DNA of 64,000 nt. It comes from Aplectana chamaeleonis (lineage: Eukaryota > Nematoda > Chromadorea > Rhabditida > Cosmocercidae). A program made the translations under genes and the position numbers. Positions 24,007 to 38,300 of this stretch are shown here, one piece after another. The notes below the pieces were generated by a model. The model saw only the letters and a program-made list of their open reading frames with translations. It did not search any database and was not told the origin of the DNA. Location of the stretch: positions 62,001-126,000 of the forward strand of contig JAPDOI010001347.1 in the NCBI GenBank assembly GCA_029168955.1, in the 5' to 3' direction. Every line of letters starts with the position of its first letter. The stretch's first letter is position 1.

Positions 24007-24208
24007 CCGAATGAGACTGTCCGCCCACGCAGTCGGTGTGCGTGTCAAGTGACCGTCACGGATTCATATTTTCGGATGTTTTAATCGATTAGCAGGAATA
24101 TAGTGAATAACATCCCAGTGAGTCGTACGAAGGCTGGTCTGAAAAAATGCGTTCGCCGATGGCCTCTTGACACGCACGCCGCCCGCCTCGGTGGACAGCC
24201 TTATTCGG
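24007..24208. repeat. About 200-bp MITE (copy B)
   Basis: The ends CCGAATGAGACTGTCC and, inverted, GGACAGCCTTATTCGG match each other, and the subterminal GTGTGCGTGTCAAG block matches the copy at 15,093-15,294. The interior is unrelated to any coding sequence. Confidence 0.65.
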
Positions 24209-24514
24209 TCAGGATTTTTCTCTGGTCTTTGTTTTGAGTGTTGGGTATCGCAAAAAAAGCACAGAAGTCCTTGTGGTTCCTATCTCGACATTCTTTTCGA
24301 ACACCAGAAACCTGAAATCTTTTGCCCAAGATTTCTTCAAAGAGGGTTATTCGGTGTGCTGAACACGATTTCAGGTCCGTTTCCAGCTCTTCGGCAGATC
24401 ATGGTAGGCTACGGTACTTGCACCGTAATAGGTTGATGTTTGAGATTTAGCAAAAAAACAATTATGCTTCGTGTTGCCGACCACGAATCCATTATCCATT
24501 TTCTGATTTTGGAG

Positions 24515-24965
24515 CGATTGAGCCAGCGTCCATACGTCGCGAGAGCGGGCGTTCCCGCTGCTGTGCGCCTCTCGACGCTCCTCAACGCCGGAGCAGCCCG
24601 TGCCCACAAATTAACACAGGCGAACACCCCTACCTCGTGTTGATTCGATTGAAAACGTTTGATCGGCTGATCAATCGCTCGAGTCGGAGCAACGGCTGAT
24701 GATTTCCAACGGTTTTCGACTTCCGTGGTGGGATTATAAAAAACAAGGGCAGTAGTTTCGGTACAGGTCTAATGCCACGTGCTTTAGTGATGAAGCTGTA
24801 TCTTGAAACTTGCTGCTTGCTTCGTGGTGCTGGCGCAAGCGCGCGAGCGAGCGAGCGAGGGTGCGCGAGAAGGAGCGCCTGTGAGCGGCTAGCGAAACGT
24901 ATGTCCAAGATGACCATCGATTTTGCGTAATCGCACGCTCTCGCCACGTATGGACGGAGCCTAAG
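24515..24965. repeat. Foldback dispersed repeat, related to 51,050-51,290
   Basis: CGTCCATACGTCGCGAGAGCG near 24,528 pairs with CGCTCTCGCCACGTATGGACG near 24,937. The interior CGGTTTTCGACTTC and TTCGTGGTGCTG...GCAAGCGCGC blocks reappear near 51,070-51,150. The family is non-coding and rich in GAGC/GCGC repeats. Confidence 0.6.
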
Positions 24966-25082
24966 GTAGTACACGACAGATCAAATGCCAGTTGGCTGCC
25001 GCAGCCTGTCCAATCTCTGAGAAAGTTGGAAAAGGGCCACGGATTCGTGATAAAAACCCCCGGAAAACACTCCCTACACGAA

Positions 25083-25201
25083 GGTCGGGATCATACTTCC
25101 CGCGATCAGCGACAGCGCACATCAGGCATCGATTTTCGGTCGATATGGATGGTAAACATTGCGTCGCGTTCCTTGTCGCTGGAAGTATGATGCCGACCAA
25201 G
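25083..25201. repeat. About 120-bp hairpin repeat, related to 62,113-62,228
   Basis: GGTCGGGATCATACTTCCCG at the left is loosely repeated inverted as GGAAGTATGATGCCGACC at the right. The interior ATTTTCGGTCGA.. block and the surrounding layout match the segment at 62.1-62.2 kb. It is non-coding. Confidence 0.6.
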
Positions 25202-25209
25202 GTTTCCGA

Positions 25210-27520
25210 CCTCCGAGTTGTTATTTATCATATACTCTTGTCTCTTGCCCTTCCTCGTTAGGGGTGGTGGTTCGTTTTTTTTCTCTTTTGTATTGTTATC
25301 GTTCACACGGGTTCCAGTGTAAGAAATGAAATGAAATTAGCGTGATTTTGAGACCTTATCGTTAAACGTTCACAGCTAATTTTTGGAGAAAAACGCGTGA
25401 ACCCGGTAATGCGCTAAAGTCATCGTACACGCTAAAAACCACTCACCGTTTTTACGGTTCAAATGATTTTCTGGGCCCACATAAGAACGCAAGGAGTTTG
25501 TTCGGTTTAAAACGCTTTATTAGGAAGATAAATGAGGTTGAATGTCTCAATTTCCGTCAAAAGAGGCCGGCCCTCCATCAGTCATCTGGCACAATTTGCT
25601 GTCAGCCATCACATAAGTAAATGATCGCCAACTGATACAGTACAACTGAGGGGAAGTTGATGGAATATACCATCCGTTTACGTAAAGAATGACTCTTCTA
25701 CACACATCGATTCACCTTTCCTCCTCCACAAATCCATTGAAAGAAGGATAAACTTCATTTGATCGTGGATCATGGGTCAACACAGCGATCGCTAACGATC
25801 GACTCTTCCTTTATCAAAAGTCAATTGAGATATTTTCGGTCTCAAAAAGGGGTTTTCAGTGATTTTTTCGCCGTTTCTAAAACGTAGGTGTTGTATTGGG
25901 TACTAGTAATACTCTCAATGCATATGGAAAACTCGAGAACGAAATCCATCGTGAACGATGCCTTTAACACGGTAACGTTATAACACACCCTGATCAGCAC
26001 CACAGTGTGGACGTCCGATAAGATACTCAATTTTTAGATACTTCTGTTATTCAAAAAATCGATCCACTCGTAGATTTACATCGTGAAATTTATTCGAAAA
26101 ATCTAATTATTCCTTTTTCGGATAGTTGCTTTATTCGGAAAAAAGAGTCAATACTTGGTTTAGTTGGGAAGTATTCAAATCGTTGATCGGTTTAATCAGA
26201 TTGCTAGAAAGTTTCGGTTGAGGAAAATCATTTTAATCGGTTAATTCGAGAAGTCGAAATGACCAAAAATATTAAATATTGAGCCTCTAAGGGATCCTGT
26301 CGAACCAAGAAGGGTTCGCTGACCCTCATTTGACGCAGAACTTTTGCGGCAGCCAGATAAATGCATAAACCCTGGAATATTTTGCAGGAATACGAAAAAA
26401 CTCGAAGTCACCAATATTCATTAGCAAATGCAAGTTTGACTAGATTCAGATTAAACGTCAACTTTATACACCACTAAGAGTAAGTTTAACAGTCACAAAC
26501 AGAGTTTTTAGGAAAAGAAACAATAACAAATATACCTTTGTGAGATCATGAATCATGAGATGTTGTAAATACATCAGGACAAATAACAGTATTGATGCAC
26601 AATCTCTACCAGGCAACTTTTGAAAACTTTAAGGCGGAACAGATAAACTACTGTACAATCTCTGTACATGTACATTCATTTTCTACAAGTCCTCTAGACA
26701 CCCGTATCACAGCTATACACTACAAGTGAGTAGTACTCAGGCACCGGGAGGAAATCACGTCTTCTTAACACCTTACCAACTATTGAAACGTTGGCAGATG
26801 CACAGCCGACGAATTCCAAAGCATTTGAGAAAGGTCATCGGGAATCTGTGAGAAGGAGTCGTGAAAATGCTCTATGGCCACTGCGGCCAACCGCTTATAT
26901 AGTCAACCTCACCAAATTCTCGAAAGCAGCAGAAGCAACGGTGAGCAGAGGACCCAACGAGCCCATGAGCGAATCCATGAGAATATCAAGAGACCCGTTC
27001 ACTGATCTGGCTTCGTCGGCTCTGAAAGCTTTAGATTTGTAAGAAATGAAGAGGATATCAAGAAATATCTGGAGTTGGGCTTAAGGAGAGGATACAGCCG
27101 ACGCGGAATCATCCATCGGAACCAAGGTGCAGCTCGAGGTTTGAAAGGTTTACATGCCGGTCAGACACTCACCTTCCAGCAAGGTTTCACCACCCTCCCT
27201 CCAACTAATTTAGGTAGTGTAACCGGGGAGAAGCCTTGAACTGCCAAAATCAGAACTTTCAAGGCAATACAATTTTTTAATTTTTTCAGACTGCTCTAAA
27301 AAATTCGGTGCTGTGATTCAGATAGACGAAGGCGATAGCTGCGATTAGGCCTAAACGGTCGACTACACTGCTGGGCGCTGGGTAATTACACGGAAAGCCT
27401 CGCGTGTAACCGATGATGCGGAGGGCCCGCGCAGAGAACGGAAAAGGTCGAAAAAAGTAGGTCCAGAGCCGTTGGAGCTGATTAAAGACCTGCACAGAAA
27501 GGATCTTCTCAACATATGAA
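25210..27520. other. Intergenic DNA with weak coding-like stretch
   Basis: The only items noted are an inverted end of the AAAGGC..GTTCACGAT family at about 25,930-25,973 and a stretch at about 26,790-27,230 whose frames (for example SRRGIIHRNQGAARG at about 27,100) look coding-like. No domain, intron structure or full ORF could be assembled, so no gene is called. Confidence 0.35.
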
Positions 27521-27532
27521 GAATTTTTAGAC

Positions 27533-27998
27533 CTACTTTTTGGTACAAAAAGTTTTTTCGTAGCATAATTCGCCCAATTAAAATTGTGATAACTTTCTTT
27601 GTGAGCCAGATCTATCCGTAAAACTACAACTGAATATGGTTTAGGCCCAGTGTAGCAGGATAACTTTTCGGCCCCAGAGAAAAGCGATTTCAAAAAATGT
27701 AGGTGTGGATGAACAAGATCGACGATTCCCTCACACATTAATAAATGGATCTCGGCTTGAGGGAATACTCGATTTTGCCGTTCTCTCACACCTACCAATT
27801 TTCTTGAAATAGTGCTTCTCTCGTGCTGGAATGTAAGTGCTTCTCTCGTGCTGGAATGTACCTCAGCCTACTACACCCTTACCTAAACCACATACAAACC
27901 TAGTTTTACGAGTATATCTCATTTACAAAGAAAGTTATAACAATTTTAGTACGGCAAAATATGCTTTAGAAAAAAAAATTTTTGTACCAAAAAAGTGA
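27533..27998. repeat. Foldback repeat with tandem duplication in the loop
   Basis: The left arm (27,533-27,660; contains TGATAACTTTCTTTGTGAG) is answered inverted by 27,860-27,998 (ATTTACAAAGAAAGTTATAA and TTGTACCAAAAAAG). Between the arms, at 27,814-27,860, the 24-nt unit GTGCTTCTCTCGTGCTGGAA plus TGTA is tandemly doubled. A 170-codon - strand ORF crossing the left arm has no recognisable domain. Confidence 0.6.
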
Positions 27999-27999
27999 G

Positions 28000-30900
28000 T
28001 CCCAAAATACTTCAAAACTTCCACAAATCATTACCCTTTAAGCTTCCTTTTTTCGACTTCAAACCGGTAGGCATGAGCTTTTCTGTGCGCTTCCTTAGTA
28101 GTATAGTCCACCGTTGAAACCCTCGTCAATCTAAATTACAGCCCACGAATTTCCCGCCCCTTTTATATTCTGCCGGTTTCTGAAGCACGATCGTCGCTTT
28201 GTAGTGCAATGATACAGATGGCATTCACTGCTCGGCAAGTAATTTTTCCGCTACCCTTATTTCATTAAAACGCATTGATTAAATGCACTATGTCCTTTCC
28301 TTCTTGAACCACTTGATATTCCTTTTGTGTCATTAGGTGTTTGTGACTTGTCCATAGAGGAAATTCTCATTGTATATAATAGTAAAAATACTTGACCGTA
28401 GCCTAAGCCGTGTACTGCGGCACTTGAATGAAACTAATTAAGCTACAACAATTGTGCTTAATAATACTTTGCGATTTTCACTTCTTTCATACTTACATGA
28501 TTGTTATTTAGGACACTTTAATACTTAGTATTTTAATTAGATTGTAATTTTATTGTATTATTACTATTTTCATGAGCTATACCACTCTAATGTTCGTAAT
28601 AATAATATTTTCATGTGCTATACCATTCTAATATTCGGCCTAATTTTTCGAGTTTGCCCCTCAGCAAACACCCCCTCCCCCCCGACAAACGCGACTCAAA
28701 CCCCTGCCATCAACCTAGCACTGTACCCTGGTCGGAACGGTATGTGCCCGAGCAACCTGCGTCTCTGCGTATCTATGAATGCAGTTCCGATGACTTCGAC
28801 AAGAGACACCGACCATAGCTGACACTTCCAGCAAGGTGCAGCGGGACTGTGACCGGTCGCAACGGGGGCGGTGGAGGGGATCGTTGAAAATTTGCCATGA
28901 TAACCAAATTTGTAAATCTGTGTGGAGGTCAAGAAAATTTGGAGTAAATTTCGACGCACAAGGAGGAGGGTTCGTAAAAATTTCCGCTATTTCTCAAAAA
29001 TTTTGATTACCGAGAAGGGGAATCATAGCCTTGCCAGCGTCGGTCACCACGCCACGCTAGACCGTGCTTCCCAGTTTCTTCACTTCAGTAGAAAAAGAAA
29101 AAGGACTACTTTACTTGGGAGCGCCCCAGCCCAGTGCAATGCTAGTTTATAGGCTGAAAACCCTGAAGATTGTGAAGGAAAATCTACCTATACGACTTGG
29201 ACTATGAAACAGTTAAAGCAGAAAAAACTAACCTAGTCACTGCTGTCGCCCTGAATGCATGTGAAAGCATGCGGAATGCAGCACACGAATCAAGTATCTT
29301 CGTGTCGAAAGTCCTAAATAGACATCGGCAAAACGATAAGTCTCCAACCAAATATTGATTATTAGGTGAACGACTAGTTCAACGAGAAAATTCACCATTT
29401 GTTTGACAAGACATTGTCTTCTCAAACATCTAGAAGCCGCCGTTGTTAATTAAAAGGTCGGCGTTGCTCACAAGGAGAGCAGAGTTAAGAGTTGAAACCT
29501 CTGATTTTTGGCCAACGATTAGAACCTTGGGATTTTTATGGATTGTGATGTGGATGGGAAAGGTAACCTGCTTTTATCCGAAGGGTCGAACCCAGGTGTG
29601 GGCAAAACTTAGAGGTAGTTGCGACTTTAGAGCCTTGCGTTGTGCAAAAAGTGAACAGAAACAATCTTCTCACAAAATTAGGACCCTTTTCCCCGTATGA
29701 TGAAAACAAACCACTTTTTGTAGGTCATGGCCCTCGAATCAGACGATTCTAGTGAATTTTAGTCTTTTCTATCCAGTCGCATCCGAAAGAGATAAAATAG
29801 CTGCTGACGGCGCGCTCATGGGGAGAGACAGGGCAGGCCTTTCGAGCAACCTCCTCTACCTTGGTTATTCTCAGACAAAAAGGAGCTCGACGCCCACTCC
29901 GGTCCGCCCATTTCCTCAAAGACATGCGATAGGCATGTGCTCGCCCCTCCTGACACGAGAGCGTGTCTATCGCAGGGATAAAGGCGTGATGGTGCCTATC
30001 ACGGGCGAAGCGTGCCCCCAAAAGAGGCTCGACGCCCCAAACTGTGATTTCCAAGGCAAGGGAGGCATACGACGTGCTTCTTAACTAGAAGGCAGATGAC
30101 TGCATTCTAAAGTACTTGACCCCGCCTGGCTGCTGGAGGCCCCGCTCAACCGCTGGCGGCCCCAGTTGGTGCTTGGCTCGCTGGCCGGGTGGCGTGTTGG
30201 CGTGCCGGCCGCGTCGCGTTTCGTTGTGCCCCCGCGTTGCGCACCGGTGCGTGAGTATATTTTTGGAGAAAAAAAATAGACTCAGATGGGTTTGTCGCCC
30301 GGGCACTAAGCAGCTGCTGGCCCACTACAGCGGCTACCGCGCCAACGGAGGCCACTTCCACGGGAGAAAAAAACTTTGGATGTTGGGCTCCACGACCACT
30401 ATCCCACTCGAGACGCCAGCTTTTCAGCGGGGTATGGACAGGGTTCTTGTCTGAGTTACTCTATGCTTGCCTTGACGGAACAGCTAGCGTTGACCGCAGG
30501 CATGCTGTCGCCTTCCAGCATAACTACTTAACATCTAGGGCCTGCTTCACACTTTCTATGCCGCGATCCGTAGATTTCCCGAGACGAGAACGCCACTTCC
30601 GATAAATAAGTGCAAACGTAACGCGCCAAGCGCAACGAATACAAGGCGACGCAGAGTATGAGCGGTGCCTAATCCTACTTTCCTCAACGGAGAGTATGAA
30701 CTGTACCTAATACTACTTTTCTAAGAGATTTATTCAATTAATTATTTAAACGGGGAGAATATTTTGCTGGAAGGAACATCAAAATGAATCGCAAAGGGAC
30801 ATATGGGGTCTGCAGCGGTCAAGCGACCTAAAAATGGCCGCCGAGCGTCAGTATTTATTCGACTACAAAATGGAATTTCAGCAATATCGTCGCAGCGTCG

Positions 30901-31680
30901 GTTGCACCGAGCATCGCGGCTTCGAAACACTGTGGTTGCCCTTCGTCGCCTTTAACGCCGCGTCAGTCGCCAGTCGCCATCCCCCAACTGTAACCGATAT
31001 TCTATCCCCCCGCTTTGTGAGTGGCTGCCACCCGACTCTTGATTACTTCAAAAGCGTCCAACGAAACCATTGTCAAACCAATAGAAGGAAACTGAGGCGC
31101 ACCTCTCAGGACTAGCATCCACCCGTCTTTTCTCACTCAACCACCAGCGGACCCTCTTCTCTATGGCACAGGGTTCAAAGTTCTTTTCAGCATCGGTGAG
31201 AGGTATCGGCGCTGAAAAACAGATAACAAATGACCTTTGAGCGCACTAGAACTGCACCAAGGGTTACCTGGTTTTGGCTCTTCAACTGTTCGAGCTTGCG
31301 CCATATTAGTAAGAATGCCAGCAGCAATTTTGTCGCGCCGCCTGACGTACTTCCTTTTTTGGCGTGTATCCTAAAAACAAGAAGAAAAAAAAAACTAGAA
31401 ATCATGTTGTTTTTGAAAAAAAAAATATGGGCGGGAAATAACATTCACAGACTCTCAGTGTAAAAAGAAAACAAATGTAACTCCAAATAAGCTCCTTCCT
31501 CAAATTAGCCAAAGTGATGGGGACGCCAATCCCCGGTGCTGTGAAACGTTCCCGATTTTAGGCCAATAAGATCACTGAGGAGTCGTACACGCTTCCGCCG
31601 CGGAATGGCACGGCACCATGCAATCCTTTAGTATTAATCACCCGCAGCAGCATGATTGATGATATCACACAACTGAACTC
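28000..31680. other. Intergenic DNA, no supported gene
   Basis: A GC-rich island at about 30,110-30,370 gives overlapping ORFs on both strands, but none shows a domain or splice signals. The remainder is AT-rich with short ORFs. I see no tRNA or other RNA gene. Confidence 0.4.
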
Positions 31681-31689
31681 CGCTGCGCC

Positions 31690-31960
31690 GCCAGCAGCCA
31701 GGGTTAAGCAGGACGTTGCGCAATTTCTCGAAATCGGAGCGACCACCCCCCCCCCAACCGCAACTTTTTTTCAAAATCAAGTTTTCTCCGATACCCTCTC
31801 CCCAGGCGCGATTTCTGGGCAGCTTAAATTTATTACTAAAACTGTCAGACGCCGAGAATCGGGTGCTATCGCAGCGAGGGGGCCACTTGGCCATCGCACT
31901 TAGCAACGCCCATTTTTCCGTGCCGCCGCGCAATTGGAGAACCAACCCAAGATTTTCCTC
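31690..31960 (-). repeat. GTCGCAAAAATTTTGG-type dispersed repeat (inverted copy)
   Basis: GGGTTAAGCAGGACGTTGCG followed by a C-run and AAAATCAAGTTTTCTCC is the reverse-complement version of the G-rich repeat seen at 33.5 and 42.6 kb, including the AATTTATTACTAAAACTG block. It lies just beyond the 3' end of the PWWP gene. Confidence 0.6.
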
Positions 31961-32348
31961 CCCCTTCCGAAATCAGAAGAGTAGTTGGAACGAAAAAAAC
32001 GGAAAAATGGGCGTGGCCAAGTGCGATGGCCAAGAGGTCCCTCGCTGCGACAGCACCGTTCAGTAGTCGGGCTCATGCGTCTGAAACCTTTGCAATGCTA
32101 CGATCCTTCCCTTTGGTGGACAAAAATAACGAGACTACCCCCCGCCCTAATTTTCGGGTCTAAATTCCCCACACCGTTGCGAAATTTCGCAAACCCGCAT
32201 GACCCTGACAGCGGCAAAAGTATAAACGATCTATATTGCTCAAATATTGCCGCGACGCGACCGCTCGTCTGTAGAACGTCCGAGTAGTGTCTACAACTGG
32301 GAAACACACCAGGTGGAAGCCAGATATGACAAAAAAAAACAATAAATT

Positions 32349-35300
32349 TTAACTCACATCCTTCTTCTCCTTCACACCTTTCAGGCGAATCTTCAATCCG
32401 TGTTCCTTCGGTGGCCGTCCTAGCCTCTTTTTGACCTCCTGGAGAAAAGCTTTGTACCCATTGAAACAGAAATGAAAAGCTACCAAGTAGCTCTAAAACA
32501 AACATGCTGCTGCACAACCACAGCTATGGGATCCACTGCCCCATCGCTGCGCATTGACTGAATCTCAGCAGCTGCCAGAGCCGCTTCTGCTTGCGACGAC
32601 ATTGAAGCAGGACCTGAAAGCATTCTCATCCTTGAAAGAATACAAAAGAGTTGAGTCCTGTCCTAACTCACCAGTGTCCTCATCCTCTTTATGCTTCCGA
32701 CTCGTCGACACCGGAGGCTTTTTATTGCGAGCAGCATGACTCCATCGTCCCTTCCTACCCAAATCTCTCGGAATTTCTTCATGACTCCTCACCCAACCAT
32801 ACCATTTCCGGCACTTCTTGTCCACACAACGCCACCTGTAATTAAGCCTACCTATCCGGAAATCTAATGCACTTTTCAACTACTAATATTCTGGTTCAAA
32901 GTAGAACCCCTTACCTATGCTTGTTGCTGCCACACATTTGCGGTCGCACTTGGCCAGTGCAAAACGTACACTGTCGCTGGCCATTTGGACCCATTACTGG
33001 AGTCTTCTCAACTTTACTGAAAATGACTGGTCTTGCAAACATATACACTTTTGCACTTAGCAATGATAAACTTACTACTGTCTAGGTCGCCCAGTACTCC
33101 GAACTTGTCTCTTCGGTTCCACAACACCATTTTCAGTACTTGTATCAGGTTTCTTGGTAGGAATAGTTAACGAATACAGAGACACTTTATGAGGCGGAGT
33201 CAGAGGTCCTGCCTTAAACTCTACATACACCCCTACTTGCGGGTAATAGCCTAGCAACGGAAAACTCAGCAGCTAGCGCGCGCTCGCGCACGCGGCATTC
33301 ACAGAAAAATTTGCAAATGTTAAACAGCCTTCTGAGCCCGCTCTGGTTACGCAATAGACAGGGAGACCCCTTCTTGTCAGCTGATTCAATCACCTCACGG
33401 AATGGCCACTCAGCACTCCTGGGGTAGCCCGGGAAAATGGCATCAAGTCGACTACTAAAAAACAGATTACGGAAGACTGCTCGGCAACCAAGGTCTCACG
33501 GGGTTGCACAACTTCGAAACGGGAGGCGGAGGGGGCGCAGAAATTTTGACCTGAATATGAAGTTTGGAGGGGATCGCAAAAATTTTGGAACAAAAATGAA
33601 AATTCGGGGAAGATATCCCAAAAATTCTCGATTTTTTAGTCACCTTAGGCAAGGATCGTAGCATTTCTCAGATTTTAAACGCTTGAGCTCAACTACTGAA
33701 CGAATTTTCGGCGTCTGGCAGTTTTATTAATCAAAGATAGACTGCCCAGAAATTGCGTCTCGGGGGGGGTCGCAAAAATTTTGGATTTTAGAAAAAAATT
33801 ATAGTGGGATGGGGGCGCCCCGATTTCAAAAAATGACGCAGCGCCCCGCTTGATCCTGTCATCAACTGACGATAGGTTGCCCTCGCCATAAGCGGCCGCA
33901 ATCATAACGATTCTGCGGCCGATCATGGTTGTGGGTCAGGGTAGGGCAGGGTTAAGCAGGGTTGCGCTTCGGTGCAAGGTGGGTCGTGAAATTTTATGAA
34001 AAATTTGAAGAAAAATGAAAATGGGGAGGGGAGCTCGCAAAATTTCGGAGAAAAAAGGATGTTTCCAAACACTTGTTGCTCGAAAATGAAATAGTAACAG
34101 TCGCCCTATGATAGTAAGATTGCGGCCCGAGAAAAGCTGTGTCTGCAGAGGCCGTCATGAAATTCTACGTTACGGTGGGTATACGGCAATTTGGGCCAAG
34201 TATCAGCTGTCAGGTGAAATTTCTATATGGGTGCTATTCGGTGTGCTGAATACAAATTAGACGCCTATTTGTCGAAGGGGGGTGGGGTCGCAAAAATTTT
34301 CTTCAAAATGTTGTTCGACAGGGGGTCGTAGCTTCGCCGAGAATTGGCGCAACGGCCTGCTCAATCCTAGGCAGGGGTAGATCGGCGGAGAGAAAATTGC
34401 GGAATGCCGCGTACGCAACCGCACGCACCAGCAGTTGGCAGCGAGATTTTCACCTGCGGACAAGAATACAAGTGAAAATTTATGTAAAAAAAGAACAAAC
34501 GATGAAATTCACACCTTAAACTGTTTGATTTCCTTGGAAGTCTCTCCGGAGGTCTGAAAGAAAGGCTACTCTGAAATTCCTTTTTCTCAAACGGAAACAC
34601 GTTTCTGAAACCCCGGAATGAAAGGTTGAACAACATAAAGGCAGTGTTCACGATGAATCTTGTTCTCGAGTTTTAAAAATGAAACACTACTCTGACAGAT
34701 GCTGGGGGGATAGGGTCGTAGAAAGCAGAGAAAACGGGCCTAAAATCAAGGAAAACGGCCGCGAAATGAAGATTTCGTTAGCCCAATACGCCTGCTTACC
34801 CCGCCCCGTCCCCTGTTCGAACAAGCTTCTAGCGCCGCGGACGTTTCAATACGGTATACTACTTGCCAAGCGACTACGCCACGCCCAGCCTAATTGATTC
34901 GCGCACATTTTGTCATTAGCGCGCGCTTGCGGGAACCAGCAGGGCGCGTAAACCCGTCCGCGCCCTGAAACCGTACGTACGTTGGAAACCGCCATTTTTA
35001 GCTTATTCTAAGCTCTTTTCTTCCATGTTTCTTCGGTATTCGTTAACTCACGACCAAAAAACCTCATTTATGAGTCGAACTCAAATATGATGAACACTGC
35101 CTTTTAAAACGATGTTGAAGCGATACCCACCTCTTTCTTAATGGCTTTGCTAAGAGGAGGAGTTGCCGGCCGTTTTCTGTGATTAGTTTTGGGCTTGAAA
35201 CTCGACGTGGATGGTAGCATATGCTCCGGCTCTTCTTCTTTCTCCTTTTTCACAAGGCCTTTACCCGATCTTGTCCTTGGGCTACCCTAAACGAAACCAT

Positions 35301-38300
35301 TCACACAAAGTTGATCAATTTTCAAATAAGAAGATCGAGTAAACCCACTTTACTATTAGTAGACTCTGCCGGACTGTCTTCATGAAGACGGAACTTCACC
35401 TCTTCCTGCGAATGAAATTTCGGCTCTTCCTTGACTACAGCAAAAGGTGTTGGAGCTGAAGTAGAGGGCAGTAGAGCGCACGACGTTGTGAACGCTGAGC
35501 CCCTCTTCGGCTCCTGGTAGTTAGGGGAGTCATTAATCTTTCTGCAGAACTTCGACGTACACCTGCAAACCTACGGTCTAGTGTGAAATGAAGGCATTTA
35601 ACCTTGCAATTACCTCCATTTTCCTTCATTCAGTTTGCATTCGCAACCGCAACCCGTACAGAAGAGTGCAGGACCAGGGAGAGACGCCGGAGCTTCAGGT
35701 GTGGCTGGTCGGCCCTAATTTAGAGAGAGTTGAACCAAACAAAAGTACGAAAATCCGGAAGGCAGGTTTCGAATTTCAATACAATTTTCGCTCGGGTATC
35801 TGCATTACTCTGCACAACACTGAAAAACGCGCTGAATAAAGATTTCCTAAACGGAAATTGCGTAAAAATTTTGAAATTATTGATAGACCTCGACAAATCG
35901 CGATCACTGATTTTTACTGAACTTTGAAACGATAAATTCCGCATTTGCTGCCTTGATACTCAGAACATTATTCCGCGCTGCAAAAAAAAACGGCCCTCCA
36001 GGTGGAGCTCGCGCTCGTCAATGGGGACGTGGCAGCGTTTTTGGTGGGCCGTTAAACGGCTATTCATACTTTTCAACACCAGCGCGTCACTCACGGGCGT
36101 TGCGTCACAATATGAATGACTTCACGTACGCATGTCACGCGTATGACGCCTGCTCCGCCATGGCGGCGACGCCCGTACCGACTTCAGCCAATTTTATTCC
36201 GCTCGTCCATAGCGTCGCCGTCGGAGTATTCACAGTTCCTGCAAGCGCACCGCGCGCGTGGGGAGCAGTCATACTCCAACGCCAAGGCTGCGCGTGAAGT
36301 GGTGGTGGTTAACAGTGTGAATGGCCGCTAACCCTAGACTGCTTCACGCCACCCGCATGAGGAGTGCAGGCCATCCGCTGCTGTGGGTCCCTCACTCAGA
36401 ACCAGGTCATTCCACGAGGTGTGAAGAAGGCCAATTTTATTCAGACCCCCCCCCAGGGACGTTATTGAGTCAAAATTTTTGCGATTTCCTCAAAGCCCCT
36501 AGGAGCAAGTCTTGGACTGTTCATTAAATTCAAAGAAAAGGAACATTCAATGTAGATTAGAAGCTATGATCGAATGTCTCGTTAAAAATGGTTTTAAACA
36601 GTGTATACTACCATTCAGATAGGGTCAAGCGGGGTTGCCAAATTTTGCAACCGCGGTGGGGAAAACGCAAAATTTTTGGCCCGAAAATGAATGTTAGGGG
36701 GGGGGAATCGCGGAAATTTCGAATCAATGATGAATTTGTTAGATGCTCAGAAAAAGAAGCATAAGAATTACACCTGGCGGGATCGCTCAGATTTCGAAAA
36801 ACTACACAACGCTCCGCTTGACGCCGCATTCAGAATGGTCTACTTGGTCTCCCAGCGTAGCTTAGACCCCCTTCCGTCCATCCGCAGCTCAGACTCCCTT
36901 CGGAGCTCCACACCCTGACCAAACCCTGCTCAGGAAATTGTTAAGCTCTTCGCGCCGCTTAATCCGGCATCACGCGAGACCCGCAGAGCGATTTCGAGCG
37001 ACACGCAAAACGATAACCGGACGGCACGACCTTTGTTTTTAATCTTTAAGTTCGGGCTTTAGAACCTATGGAAGAAGAATTATAGGTAGGTTCCTACTCG
37101 ATAGTATTCACCTAGTCGTTTTTGTTTCAAACTCGATGGAACTGACAAAAACCGAATCTTCCAAAAATATCAATAATTGATTAAATGAATACTGTTTGAA
37201 GTATTTTGCCAATTATTCCACCTGACTTTGTAGTATCATGGCCGAAACTGGTTGGTTAACGCGGAAATGACTTAAGAAGTTGATTCACAAAGATCAATAA
37301 ACACTCTCAGTTAAGATATTTCACCAACGCTGTTAATTAGCTTCAAACGGCTGCATGCCCTATAAACTTTACCAGCCTAGGTGAGCTGCGTCTGAGTGAA
37401 TAAAAGCACTTAAATATGCTCGAAAATTAAGACTTCTCTAAAGTGGATAGAAATCTCAGATAGGAAACAAATTGAGCAGCCGAACGGTAGGTCATGTCTG
37501 GCCGAAAAGCAAACGTTTGAAATATGAAAAGCTTGGCGGAGAATTTCACTACAACCTGTATACGAAATCAACAACAAACCGTTCGTTGTCGAGAAAAAAA
37601 TGAAAATTCATGGGAATATTGTATGAACGCATTCTTTCAGAGAAAATTGAAAATGATTATGAACCACGGGAAATCCACCTCACTGCTCTCCGAAGGAAGT
37701 TCCTCCAGAGTCTGCAAGAGCTGCTCAGCAGCCTGCTGTAAACTGAGATCACCATTGAACATCAGCTCGTCAAACACATCAGACACACCCGATATCAACC
37801 TAAATAATGAACTAGAATGAGAAATAGACCAGAATTCAAATCCTTCATCGGGTACTACCTGCTTCTCCTTCCGACTTCACTAGTGCTCCCAGATCTATGA
37901 CGCGTTCTCGACCCGAAGCCATTCAGCAAAAAATCGCCATACAGCTTCGAAGACGCCCTTGACCGCTTCGACCGGGGTGAGGTAACCTCATCATTTCCCA
38001 GCAAATTCAATCCATCATCCAACATATTGAAATCATTTCCGTCCAGACCCTAAGAGTAAAACGAATTTTCGCCATAGGAAATTCATGATTCACAAAACGG
38101 ATTGCAAGGAGAAAGAATCCTGGAGTGATCAATACAATGCAAAACAAATACTGTGCTTCTCTGGACGAAATTCCGGTTCGCAATTGCGTCTCGACACGCT
38201 TTGCGGCCGCACGCGCTCGAGCCAGTCGAGTTTCCAGCGCCAAAGCCGACTCTGTATAGCTTTTTTATACAGTTTTCTCCAACTTTGTTTACCTTCCAGT

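Noticed and set aside
27286..27798. 170-codon - strand ORF
   Set aside because: It overlaps the arm of a foldback repeat and has no recognisable protein features.
30085..30454. Overlapping ORFs on both strands in a GC island
   Set aside because: Composition alone explains open frames; peptides are Ala/Arg/Pro-rich and unrecognisable.
36116..36331. Overlapping + strand ORFs in a GC-rich patch
   Set aside because: They lie in a dispersed repeat in intron 6 of the PWWP gene, without domain or splice support.
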